NCBI GenBank assembly: GCA_020024215.1
Contig: JAHHUC010000055.1
Span: 1-13,854 of the forward strand
Direction: 5' to 3'
Length of the DNA: 13,854 nt
From: Oscillospiraceae bacterium
GTDB lineage: Bacteria > Bacillota > Clostridia > Oscillospirales > Ruminococcaceae
In this document: positions 7,311 through 13,854 of the stretch, one piece after another
Position numbering within the stretch: the stretch's first letter is position 1
How the letters are laid out: each line of letters begins with the position of its first letter
Translations under genes and position numbers: made by a program
Notes under the pieces: generated by a model
Told to the model about the DNA's origin: nothing
Databases searched by the model: none
The model's input: the letters and a program-made list of their open reading frames with translations, nothing else

Positions 7311-7347
7311 AAGAGCCGGAAAAGCTGCTGCCCTTCCGGCTTTTTTT
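7311..7347 (+). terminator. Terminator-like hairpin, plus-strand orientation, in the flgE-flbD gap
   Basis: A perfect 8-bp GC-rich inverted repeat (AGCCGGAA at 7314-7321, TTCCGGCT at 7334-7341, 12-nt loop) is followed on the plus strand by seven T residues (7341-7347). The stem can extend with A-T and G-T pairs on the outside. This is the layout of a rho-independent terminator for plus-strand (antisense) transcription. In the operon direction the same sequence gives a stable hairpin preceded by an A run but not followed by a U run, so it should not stop the operon. It lies 13 bp after the flgE stop and may protect or define the 3' end of flgE mRNA. Confidence 0.5.
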
Positions 7348-7360
7348 CAGCTGCCTATGA

Positions 7361-9022
7361 TTATCTCTTGAGATTTATAAGCTCCTCAAGCATTGTATCT
7401 GATACTGTTATAAGTCTTGAGCAAGCCTGGAATCCTCTCTGTGTTGTTATCATGTCGGAAAATTCCTGTGAAAGATCCACGTTTGACATTTCAAGTGCGC
7501 TGTTTTTGATGATTCCTGTTCCATCCTCACCGGCTACGGCATATTTTACCTTTCCGGAGTTGGCTGTTTCGGTGAAATAAGTATTTCCTGTCTGCAAAAG
7601 TCCGTCAGAATTTGCAAATGTAGCCAAATCTATTCTTCCTAAAATCTGAAGTCCCGCAGCAGATGCACCCATAATTGTTCCGTCTGCTCCTATGGAAATT
7701 CCGGTAAGATTTCCTACATCCTGCTCAATAAATTCTGTGCCGCCTGTAAGTGTGAAGGAGCCCTTTCCCAAGCCTACATTTCTTGTGGGAAGGCTGGGCT
7801 TGGCTGTACCGATTTTAGTTTGAGTGTTCAAATTCTGCTCTATCTTCTCAGAATTAGGATATGTCAATGTAATTGTGTCATTGCTGTCTCCGCCTTCTCT
7901 TGAAAGCATTACAGAATATCCTCCGGAGGAGCCGTCTGCTCTCTCCTTTGATACATAGCCAGAATATTTTCCACCATTTGCATCTGTTGCCTCAATTACA
8001 TATCTTTCAGGAAGCTTTTTATCAACATCAGCAGCTTCTTTTTTTACTGTTATATTAAAATCGCCTTTTCCCGAAAATTTAAGTCCTGTTTCCAAAACCT
8101 TAAATCCGCCTAAAAATGAGCCATCGGCAGAAACAGTACCACCGGCTTTATCAAGATCTATGCCGCCGCCTTCAAAATCAGCTGCTGCTGTTGTGATGAT
8201 CTGATCGCCTGTAAGAGCACCGTCTTTAAAGGGATCCGGGTCCATTGAAAACTGAAAATCACCGCCGGGGTGTGCTCCGCCATATGTATTGGTGATTGCG
8301 TTATTTACAGCACCCTGAAAATCAGCCATATCTGTAAAGGATTCATTGGCATTAAGCTTTATGTTGATAACAGAACCGCCGTTATCAATTATAGCCTCTG
8401 CCCTTTTTCCGTCAGGCATATCTGTTGCCTTGCTGAAGGTGAAGCTTACATTTGAAGTTCTCTTCTGATTGGTTGATTTAATGGTGATCTGCCTTCCGCT
8501 TATCTCTGTTTTGATGCTTGCAATATTGGGCTGCACAGGATCAACATTGAATATAATCTTGTTTCTTCCGGGTCTTTCGCTGTCAAGCTTTCCGTTTGTT
8601 GCGCTTGTTCCCAAAACAAAGTTGCCGTTTGAATCTGTCAGAGCGCCTGTTGCAGGGTCAATCTTAAAAAGTCCTGCTTTGGTGAAATATACATTTCCGT
8701 CGGGGTCCATAACCTGGAAAAATCCTTCACCATCTATTGCGGCATCAAGAGGATTTCCTGTGGATGTCATTGCAGACTGTGTCATAAGCAAATCCACGCT
8801 TCCTATCTGGGCACCATAACCTACTGAGGAGGGGTTTACACCGCCTCTTGAAGCTGTTCCGCCGGATGCACCTCTGAGCTGCTGATAATACATATCTCTG
8901 AATGTCGCACGGCTGGATTTAAAGCCAAATGTATTGGCATTGGAAATGTTATTTCCTATTACATCCATCCTTGTCTGGTTTGCTTTCATTCCGGCTACTC
9001 CGGAATACATAGATCTTACCAT
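7361..9022 (-). CDS. flgE: FlgE, flagellar hook protein
   Basis: The 553-residue product has the axial-protein hallmarks at both ends. The N-terminal rod motif is near residues 4-34 (YSGVAGMKANQTRMDVIGNN followed by ISNANTFGFK). The C-terminal coiled segment (509-553) includes NVDLSQEFSDMITTQRGFQA. A short FlgE/F/G-type core (about 85-145) and a second core part (about 420-490) flank a long insertion of beta-rich, Gly/Asp/Thr-rich sequence (about 165-420). It is about twice the length of B. subtilis FlgE (264), but long hook proteins occur in Clostridia. The extra part should form the outer surface of the hook. It follows flgD and the TIGR02530 gene, with a strong AAGGAGAAA site before the ATG at 9022 and stem-loops on both sides of the gene. 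Confidence 0.95.
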   Translation of the reverse strand: MVRSMYSGVAGMKANQTRMDVIGNNISNANTFGFKSSRATFRDMYYQQLRGASGGTASRGGVNPSSVGYGAQIGSVDLLMTQSAMTSTGNPLDAAIDGEGFFQVMDPDGNVYFTKAGLFKIDPATGALTDSNGNFVLGTSATNGKLDSERPGRNKIIFNVDPVQPNIASIKTEISGRQITIKSTNQKRTSNVSFTFSKATDMPDGKRAEAIIDNGGSVINIKLNANESFTDMADFQGAVNNAITNTYGGAHPGGDFQFSMDPDPFKDGALTGDQIITTAAADFEGGGIDLDKAGGTVSADGSFLGGFKVLETGLKFSGKGDFNITVKKEAADVDKKLPERYVIEATDANGGKYSGYVSKERADGSSGGYSVMLSREGGDSNDTITLTYPNSEKIEQNLNTQTKIGTAKPSLPTRNVGLGKGSFTLTGGTEFIEQDVGNLTGISIGADGTIMGASAAGLQILGRIDLATFANSDGLLQTGNTYFTETANSGKVKYAVAGEDGTGIIKNSALEMSNVDLSQEFSDMITTQRGFQACSRLITVSDTMLEELINLKR

Positions 9023-9051
9023 TTTGATATTTCTCCTTTTTGGGAACTGTA

Positions 9052-9077
9052 TGGATTTATCTGTCGTTCAAAATCCA
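9052..9077 (-). other. Stem-loop in the flgE 5' leader
   Basis: A perfect 7-bp inverted repeat (TGGATTT / AAATCCA, 12-nt loop) lies in the 78 bp between the TIGR02530 gene and flgE, about 30 bp before the flgE start and upstream of its ribosome binding site. No T run follows. It could be a 5' stabilising hairpin or processing site for hook mRNA; function is not shown. Confidence 0.4.
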
Positions 9078-9100
9078 CTGACTTCCTGTTATAGGACCGG

Positions 9101-9493
9101 TCACATTATTACAGTTCCGTCAATATTAGTTATTGCTTTTCCTCTCAATTCCAAGCTGTTGATTGCCGTGATTATTTTGGAATTTTTGGTGCTGACAATA
9201 AAAGCTGTATTGTCCACAAGTATCAAAGCATTATCCATGCCCTTGTCTCTGGCTATCCTCATGCCATCGTCAAGTCTCTTCATACCTAAGGACGATATTT
9301 CTATCTCCCTTTGTGAAACTCTTTGGGCAGCATGCTTTGAGAAGGAAAGCTCCCTTTCCATAGCGCTATCCAAAATGTTTTTAAAGCTGAGATCATTATT
9401 TTCTTCCTTTGAAGAGGAAACCCTTCGGGCTTCGGCTGTTATTTTGGTCATTATTGGCAGATTCATTCTGCCCTTTATGATAAGATCATCCAT
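9101..9493 (-). CDS. TIGR02530-type flagellar operon protein, function not established
   Basis: The 130-residue product belongs to the small 'flagellar operon protein' family found between flgD and flgE in many Firmicutes. The family signature is visible at residues 50-64 as SFSKHAAQRVSQREI, followed by a helical stretch (LDDGMRIARDKGMDNALI) and a beta-rich end with VDNTAFIVSTKN and a final Asp-Gly-Thr strand. There is no signal peptide or membrane segment, so it is likely cytoplasmic. The N-terminal 45 residues are polar and probably flexible. A good AAAGGAGTGAG site precedes the ATG at 9493. Position implies a role in hook assembly, perhaps as a chaperone or regulator for FlgD or FlgE, but no biochemical function can be read from the sequence. 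Confidence 0.85.
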   Translation of the reverse strand: MDDLIIKGRMNLPIMTKITAEARRVSSSKEENNDLSFKNILDSAMERELSFSKHAAQRVSQREIEISSLGMKRLDDGMRIARDKGMDNALILVDNTAFIVSTKNSKIITAINSLELRGKAITNIDGTVIM

Positions 9494-9508
9494 GATCTCA
9501 CTCCTTTC

Positions 9509-9526
9509 ACAGCAACAATCTGCTGC
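9509..9526 (-). other. Stem-loop before the TIGR02530 gene
   Basis: GCAGCAG / TTGCTGT (two G-T pairs, 4-nt loop) lies in the 88 bp between flgD and the TIGR02530 gene, directly upstream of its AAAGGAG ribosome binding site. The rest of the gap shows only a repeated TCACAGCA (8-mer) and no ORF. The hairpin could affect access to the ribosome binding site, or it could be chance. Confidence 0.3.
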
Positions 9527-9581
9527 CTGTGTAAAATCTCACAGCACCATGTAAAAAGGCTCTGCGATATGTAAAGCTATG

Positions 9582-10400
9582 CTATATTTCCCTTACAGCC
9601 TCGCTGTCAGGCTTTACATCAATTTGAGGTGTATCGGTGGGGTCTGTCTCAGGCTTTTGTGTTTCGGGGTTATCTGTGTCGGGCTTTTGTGCATCGGGAG
9701 GCGGGACTGAATCATCCCTTTCTGATCCGACAGCAGTAACATCTGAAAGATTGTACCACTTGTCACCTATCATTACCCTGTTCTTGCCGTCCTCTGTGGA
9801 TATCCTTTCAACTATTCCTGTCACTTCTTCCGTCTTGCCGGTTTCTTTGTTTTCAAATTTGACTGTTACTTCCTTGTTTATAAGTGACAAAAGCAGAGAC
9901 ATCTGAGAATTGTTCTGTGCATCGGGCTTTGCGGTGTTATTTTCCGGTTCGGAATGAATCTCCATTATCTGCTCTAACGTAAACCTCTTTCCGTTTACAT
10001 AAACATGAAATTCGTTGTTTACAAGAGATAGCCTGTCCACTCTGCCTGTCTCCTTGATAAGCTCACCCTTAGGGCCAATCTGAGCAGCTGTAACATATTT
10101 GCCCACATAGGACATGACATAATTTGTCTGCATATAATGTGCCATGTTCTGCATCTGCTGCATGGTGGCAAACTGTGCAAGCTGTGTCACATATTGAGTA
10201 TCATCCACAGGATTCATAAAGTCCTGATTTCTCAGCTGGGCAACCATAAGGTTCAAAAAATCATCGACGCTGACGCCGTTTTCATTTTCCTTGCGGCTGG
10301 GACGATCCCCCAATATAGGGTTATTCACCACAGGCTCAGAGCCTGCTCTCATATTGCCGTAAAGGGAAGATGCCCTGTTGTATCCGTTTAAGCCGTCCAT
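9582..10400 (-). CDS. flgD: FlgD, hook-cap scaffolding protein with duplicated C-terminal module
   Basis: The 272-residue product has the conserved FlgD N-terminal domain (about residues 40-100: VDDFLNLMVAQLRNQDFMNP, then QYVTQLAQFATMQQM), which is secreted early and caps the growing hook so that FlgE can polymerise. It continues with two similar beta modules (about 98-148 and 172-224) and a final acidic, Pro/Thr/Asp-rich tail of about 47 residues with repeated Lys-Pro-Asp/Glu-Thr units. B. subtilis FlgD is only about 140 residues. I chose the ATG at 10400, because an ATG six bases earlier (10406) directly abuts the AAAGGAGGT site with 0-1 nt spacing while this one has 7. The fliK stop touches the same site. 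Confidence 0.93.
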   Translation of the reverse strand: MDGLNGYNRASSLYGNMRAGSEPVVNNPILGDRPSRKENENGVSVDDFLNLMVAQLRNQDFMNPVDDTQYVTQLAQFATMQQMQNMAHYMQTNYVMSYVGKYVTAAQIGPKGELIKETGRVDRLSLVNNEFHVYVNGKRFTLEQIMEIHSEPENNTAKPDAQNNSQMSLLLSLINKEVTVKFENKETGKTEEVTGIVERISTEDGKNRVMIGDKWYNLSDVTAVGSERDDSVPPPDAQKPDTDNPETQKPETDPTDTPQIDVKPDSEAVREI

Positions 10401-10406
10401 CGCCAT

Positions 10407-10415
10407 ACCTCCTTT
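10407..10415 (-). promoter_or_regulatory. Ribosome binding site deciding the flgD start
   Basis: AAAGGAGGT on the minus strand is a near-perfect match to the 16S rRNA tail. It lies immediately after the fliK stop codon (10418-10416). Spacing of 7 nt points to the ATG at 10400 rather than the adjoining ATG at 10406. Confidence 0.6.
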
Positions 10416-11504
10416 CTATATATAGGTATCCATCTTGTCATCTTCAATAGAAATGTAGGAGATTTCCTCCTCCTCATCATCCATGCGGAAGCTGCTGCCT
10501 GAGGAAGCTCCCTGTCTTTTGTCAAAGAAGCTTTGATTTGAGAACTGGTTGTGATTTCCCATATCCGCATTGTTTGAAAACTGAGGCATAATTTTGTCCT
10601 CTATATTTTCAATCTGAACAACTGCCGCATTCAAGGGCTTCAATGCCTCCTGAAGCGCCATTACCTCTGCGGAGATAAGCTTTGCTGTTGCGGAACTTGC
10701 AGCGATTATTTTAAGGGAGACAAAATTTTTCTCCTCAGAAAGCTTCACCACAATTTCGCCTATTCCCTCAGGCTTTATTTTGACGGTAAATTCCTTTTTG
10801 CCCAAGGCAATATTTTTCTTCATTTCCTGCTGAACCTGATTTGCAAGCTCCTCACCTGACGGAAATTTTGATGCGATTTTCTTTGAAGCTGTCTCAAAGC
10901 TGTTCATAACCTGCGGCTGTGTTAAAACATCGCCGATTGCCTCCGGGGTATTTTCGCCCCTGTCTCTTTTAAGCCGGGAAAGCACCTTAACCGTTTCATC
11001 AGAAACCTTAAGCTGATGAACAGGCCTCATTGCTTCGCCTCTTTGGCTGTCTGAAAGCTTCATCACATCCATAAATACCTTGTTCTCGTTTGCAGAGCTG
11101 TCCGTGCTTTCTGTGATCTCTGCCTTGCCTTCATTAAAAGAAGCAAGCGCAAGCTTTTCTTTGACGGCAGAATCTGCCTTGAGGTTTAAATTGGAAACAT
11201 TTGCAAGAGCATCCATAGATTTAAAATCGCAGGGCACAAATTCAGAAAGCAGCATTTCGGCAGCAAGCATATTGCCCTTTTGCTCATCTTCATCGTCACC
11301 TTGCTCATTTGGCAGCTGCATAAGCGGAAGAATCAAATCCTGTGTCATGCCATAGGGCATACCCTCTGACATACCATTTCCCATAGCAAGCTGCATATTG
11401 AGAAAAATTTCCTCGAAGCCTCCCATAACAGGATTTTTGCCTGCATTGTTCAAGGGCATAACACCTGCAACAGCTTCCATAGTCTGTGCGATTCCTTTTA
11501 TCAT
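10416..11504 (-). CDS. fliK: FliK, hook-length control protein
   Basis: The 362-residue product has a poorly conserved, polar N-terminal part (about residues 1-210), as is normal for the molecular-ruler region, and a recognisable C-terminal Flg_hook domain (about 214-303). Its signature is EFTVKIKPEGIGEIVVKLSE, followed by a helix ending LQEALKPLNAAVVQIENIE. After it comes a Gln/Asn-rich then acidic tail (about 310-362). FliK is exported during hook growth, measures the hook and triggers the FlhB specificity switch to filament export. I chose the ATG at 11504: the upstream in-frame GTG (11513) is part of the ribosome binding site. It lies 32 bp after fliJ and directly before flgD. Confidence 0.9.
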   Translation of the reverse strand: MIKGIAQTMEAVAGVMPLNNAGKNPVMGGFEEIFLNMQLAMGNGMSEGMPYGMTQDLILPLMQLPNEQGDDEDEQKGNMLAAEMLLSEFVPCDFKSMDALANVSNLNLKADSAVKEKLALASFNEGKAEITESTDSSANENKVFMDVMKLSDSQRGEAMRPVHQLKVSDETVKVLSRLKRDRGENTPEAIGDVLTQPQVMNSFETASKKIASKFPSGEELANQVQQEMKKNIALGKKEFTVKIKPEGIGEIVVKLSEEKNFVSLKIIAASSATAKLISAEVMALQEALKPLNAAVVQIENIEDKIMPQFSNNADMGNHNQFSNQSFFDKRQGASSGSSFRMDDEEEEISYISIEDDKMDTYI

Positions 11505-11509
11505 TTCAT

Positions 11510-11520
11510 TCACCCCCTTT
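11510..11520 (-). promoter_or_regulatory. Ribosome binding site deciding the fliK start
   Basis: AAAGGGGGTGA on the minus strand differs by one base from the AAAGGAGGTGA consensus. It contains the in-frame GTG at 11513, which therefore is unlikely to be the initiator; the ATG at 11504 is 8 nt from the G run. Confidence 0.6.
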
Positions 11521-11536
11521 CAATGTGACAATTATA

Positions 11537-11986
11537 CTAAATTTTTCTTTTTTCGACAAGTCTCTGGCTGACAAGTTCTTCGATTCGCATTTCTTCTTCT
11601 TTCTGCTCCTCGTGAACATATACCTCATATTGGCGGTCCTCCAATTTTGAAAGCTTTGAAACCTCCTGATTGGCGCTTAGAACCCTTTGTGTCTGCTCTT
11701 CAACTCTTTCGTCCGCTTTTCTTTTTTCTTCCTTGAAAAATTCTATCTGATGCCTTATGTTATCAAGCTGCATATTGTATGCCCTTATCTCCAAGACAGA
11801 TACACCCTCTGCCTGTGACTTGGTCATATTGCCCGAAATTTCCTGAAATTTTTTGTTGAGATAATCAATCTGATCCTGAATTTCCTGCGCCTCTGCTTTT
11901 CTTCTTTGCAGCTCTCCCTGCTCTTCATCCAGAATATGATCCTTTAAATCCAGCATATGTGCCAGAGAAAACTTGAATTTTTTCAT
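11537..11986 (-). CDS. fliJ: FliJ, export ATPase stalk / chaperone-escort protein
   Basis: The 149-residue product is almost wholly alpha-helical, rich in Glu, Lys and Gln, with heptad-like patterning over residues 15-145. It has the FliJ-type opening (KKFKFSLAHMLDLKDHILDE), and no signal peptide or membrane segment. Length matches the family (about 147). FliJ forms an antiparallel coiled coil that inserts into the FliI hexamer like the gamma subunit of F1-ATPase and links it to the export gate. Coiled-coil proteins are hard to name by sequence alone, but the place directly after fliI and before fliK is decisive. The ATG at 11986 follows an AAAGGGTAAGG site, 30 bp after the fliI stop. Confidence 0.92.
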   Translation of the reverse strand: MKKFKFSLAHMLDLKDHILDEEQGELQRRKAEAQEIQDQIDYLNKKFQEISGNMTKSQAEGVSVLEIRAYNMQLDNIRHQIEFFKEEKRKADERVEEQTQRVLSANQEVSKLSKLEDRQYEVYVHEEQKEEEMRIEELVSQRLVEKRKI

Positions 11987-12016
11987 ACGCCTTACCCTTT
12001 GTTTTCAAAAAGAGCT

Positions 12017-13342
12017 TTATCTGTCTACTATTCTGATCATTTCGTTTATTGTGTCTTTAAAATCAAATTTATCGGAAACATCCTGCTGCAAAAATTCATC
12101 AATTGCGGATATATGCCTTATTGCCTCATCCAATTCCGGATTGCTGCCTGCCTTATAGGCTCCTATTGAAATAAGGTCCTGATTTTCCCTGTAACAGGAA
12201 AGCATCCTCCTCATCTTTGCAGCTGCATTCTTATGCTCCTGATCGGCTATGGTACTCATAAGACGGCTTATGCTGGCAAGCACATCTATTGCCGGATAGT
12301 GATTTCTCATAGCTTCCTTTCTTGAAAGGACTATGTGTCCGTCAACTATACCTCTTACTGTATCGGCTATGGGCTCATTGGTGTCATCGCCCTCTACAAG
12401 CACTGTGTATATGCCTGTTATAGAGCCCTTTTCAAATTTTCCGGACCTTTCCAAAAGCTTTGGGAGGGCGTTATATATAGACGGAGTATAGCCTCTTGCA
12501 ACCGGAGGCTCTCCGGCTGAAAGACCTATTTCACGCTGTGCCATACAAAATCTTGTGAGAGAATCCATCATAAGAAGCACATCCATTCCCTCATCTCGGA
12601 AATATTCGGCTATGGCAGTTGCTGTAAGAGCGCATTTTGAACGCATCATAGCCGGCTGGTCGGATGTGGCTATAACAAGAACTGTTCTTGCCATTCCCTC
12701 AGGGCCAAGATCCCTGTCAATAAACTCCACAACCTCCCTGCCTCGCTCACCCACAAGCGCTATGACATTTATATCCGCCTTGACATTTCGGGCTATCATT
12801 CCCATAAGTGTACTTTTGCCGACGCCGCTTCCTGCAAATATGCCCATTCTCTGTCCCTTGCCTATGGTGAGAAGCCCGTCTATTGCCTTTACGCCAAGCT
12901 GCATTGTCTCTGATATGGGAGGTCTTGTCATGGGGTTGGACGGCACTCCGTTGATGGGATACTGTTTTGTTCTCTCAATGGGAGGGCCTCCGTCTATGGG
13001 CTTTCCCAAAGCATCTATGGCGCGCCCCATAAGCCCTCGTCCGACTCCCACTGTAAGCTTTCTCGCAGTGTTGTAAACAATGCTGTCAGAGCCTATTCCG
13101 TCAACCTCGTCATAGGGCATAAGCTGGACAGAGCCGTTTTTAAGGCCCACAACCTCAGCTAATATAACCCCATTGTCATCTGTTTCTATCTTGCAGATGT
13201 CGCCTATGTTGCAGACAATTCCCACAGCCTCAACAGTGAGGCCCATTATCTTGCTTATCTTTCCCTTGTATGTGTAAAGATCGGCAAAACGGATTGTCCT
13301 TTTGGCGGAGGAAATATCTATATATTTTGAAGCTTTCAACAT
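12017..13342 (-). CDS. fliI: FliI, flagellum-specific export ATPase
   Basis: The 441-residue product is a complete F1-beta-like ATPase. Visible are the N-terminal beta-barrel (about residues 20-95), Walker A AGSGVGKST (170-178), the GERGREV motif with catalytic-type Glu (198-204), Walker B LLMMD (256-260), and the DGHIVLSR segment (334-341) typical of flagellar/type III secretion ATPases. The hexamer at the base of the export apparatus unfolds substrates and is held in check by FliH. The start is clear: the ATG at 13342 follows AAGGAGGAAAT with good spacing, 22 bp after the fliH stop. No substitutions in key residues were noticed. Confidence 0.97.
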   Translation of the reverse strand: MLKASKYIDISSAKRTIRFADLYTYKGKISKIMGLTVEAVGIVCNIGDICKIETDDNGVILAEVVGLKNGSVQLMPYDEVDGIGSDSIVYNTARKLTVGVGRGLMGRAIDALGKPIDGGPPIERTKQYPINGVPSNPMTRPPISETMQLGVKAIDGLLTIGKGQRMGIFAGSGVGKSTLMGMIARNVKADINVIALVGERGREVVEFIDRDLGPEGMARTVLVIATSDQPAMMRSKCALTATAIAEYFRDEGMDVLLMMDSLTRFCMAQREIGLSAGEPPVARGYTPSIYNALPKLLERSGKFEKGSITGIYTVLVEGDDTNEPIADTVRGIVDGHIVLSRKEAMRNHYPAIDVLASISRLMSTIADQEHKNAAAKMRRMLSCYRENQDLISIGAYKAGSNPELDEAIRHISAIDEFLQQDVSDKFDFKDTINEMIRIVDR

Positions 13343-13364
13343 ATTTCCTCCTTATTTCTAAAAG

Positions 13365-13854
13365 TTATTTTTCTGATTCCAATATGGTATTAAGATTCTG
13401 GAACTGCTGTGAAATTGAAGCGTCAACCACACCGCTGGGCGTTCTTATGACACAGGTTCCCTCCGGCACGTCCTTTGCTATGACCTCTGTTGCCTGAGTG
13501 AAGCCCGCCTTTAAGGAAAGCTCATTCCTCAGCTGCTCGGCAAGCGTCGGAAGCCTGCTGGAAACCTCTATGCTTATCCAATCTGCATTTCTCACAGCCG
13601 AAACAGCCTCATTGACAAGCTCGGTCATAAGATTGACATTTTGTGCAACCGAAGCCTTCACAACCTTCTGGGCTATATCAACAGACAGCTCTGTGATGCC
13701 CTTTTCATATTCCTGAAAGAATTCCTGCTGCTGCCTTGAAAGGGTGCTCATAAGACTTTTCAATTCATCCAAAAGCGAATTGATTTCGGCTGTCTTTTCC
13801 TTTGCAACGTCAGAATAAGCATCTCTGTAAGCCTCCTCACGGATGCTGTCAGCC
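13365..13854 (-). CDS. fliH: FliH, export ATPase stator/regulator (5' end outside window)
   Basis: The frame stays open to the window edge, so at least 163 codons are present and the N-terminus is missing. A TTG at 13772 is only an internal codon: upstream in-frame sequence continues as a charged helix (ADSIREEAYRDAYSDVAKEK) typical of the FliH coiled coil. The C-terminal part (last 120 residues or so) has the FliH/vacuolar-ATPase-E-like pattern, with a helical segment, DWISIEVSSRLP and a closing beta region (GTCVIRTPSGVVDASISQQF). FliH dimers bind the FliI N-terminus, inhibit it until docked, and tether the ATPase to the C-ring. It ends 22 bp before fliI, as in most fla operons. Confidence 0.93.
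   Translation of the reverse strand, partial: ADSIREEAYRDAYSDVAKEKTAEINSLLDELKSLMSTLSRQQQEFFQEYEKGITELSVDIAQKVVKASVAQNVNLMTELVNEAVSAVRNADWISIEVSSRLPTLAEQLRNELSLKAGFTQATEVIAKDVPEGTCVIRTPSGVVDASISQQFQNLNTILESEK

Noticed and set aside
8934..9554. Plus-strand open frame of 206 codons across the flgE start and the TIGR02530 gene
   Set aside because: It lies opposite well-supported minus-strand genes, has no good ribosome binding site, and its translation shows no recognisable family. It is a shadow frame.
12555..13076. Plus-strand open frame of 173 codons opposite fliI
   Set aside because: It mirrors conserved fliI codons, including Walker A; Ser/Pro/Ile-rich translation is typical of an antisense shadow.
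13365..13772. fliH starting at the TTG codon at 13772
   Set aside because: The same frame continues upstream without a stop to the window edge with typical FliH coiled-coil sequence, so the gene is truncated by the window.

Overview
The window is one continuous stretch of a flagellar (fla/che-type) operon. Every gene is on the minus strand, so transcription runs from the high-coordinate end to the low end. Reading in that direction the order is fliH (5' end outside the window), fliI, fliJ, fliK, flgD, a TIGR02530-type flagellar operon gene, flgE, flbD (swrD-like), motA, motB, fliM, fliY, cheY, fliO (fliZ), fliP, fliQ, fliR and probably the first codons of flhB. Genes overlap or lie less than about 120 bp apart. 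I see no RNA gene, mobile element, CRISPR array or convincing promoter.

The organism is most likely a motile Gram-positive of the class Clostridia. This is inferred from three things: FliY replaces FliN and carries two CheC-like phosphatase segments; cheY sits between fliY and fliO, as in Bacillus subtilis; and TIGR02530, flbD, motA and motB are inserted around flgE, as is common in Clostridia. AT-leaning composition and strong AAGGAGG-type ribosome binding sites agree. I cannot name a genus.

Region by region: 13854-11537 encodes the export ATPase complex (FliH stator, FliI ATPase, FliJ stalk). 11504-7361 encodes the hook module (FliK length control, FlgD cap, TIGR02530 protein, FlgE hook subunit). 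7292-5246 encodes the torque module (FlbD/SwrD, MotA, MotB). 5124-2334 encodes the switch and chemotaxis output (FliM, FliY, CheY). 2319-1 encodes the membrane export gate (FliO, FliP, FliQ, FliR, start of FlhB). Together these export the hook, set its length, drive rotation and control its direction.

The operon is largely textbook; I did not find a new system. The points worth a second look are: a FlgD with a duplicated C-terminal beta module and an acidic Pro-rich tail; a FliY that lacks the usual N-terminal CheY-P-binding peptide but keeps both phosphatase motifs and has a long Pro/Tyr linker; the absence of fliL between motB and fliM; a MotB with a long acidic C-terminal extension; and stem-loops in each of the four longest intergenic gaps, three of them bracketing the hook genes. 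The stem-loop after flgE has the form of an intrinsic terminator on the opposite strand.
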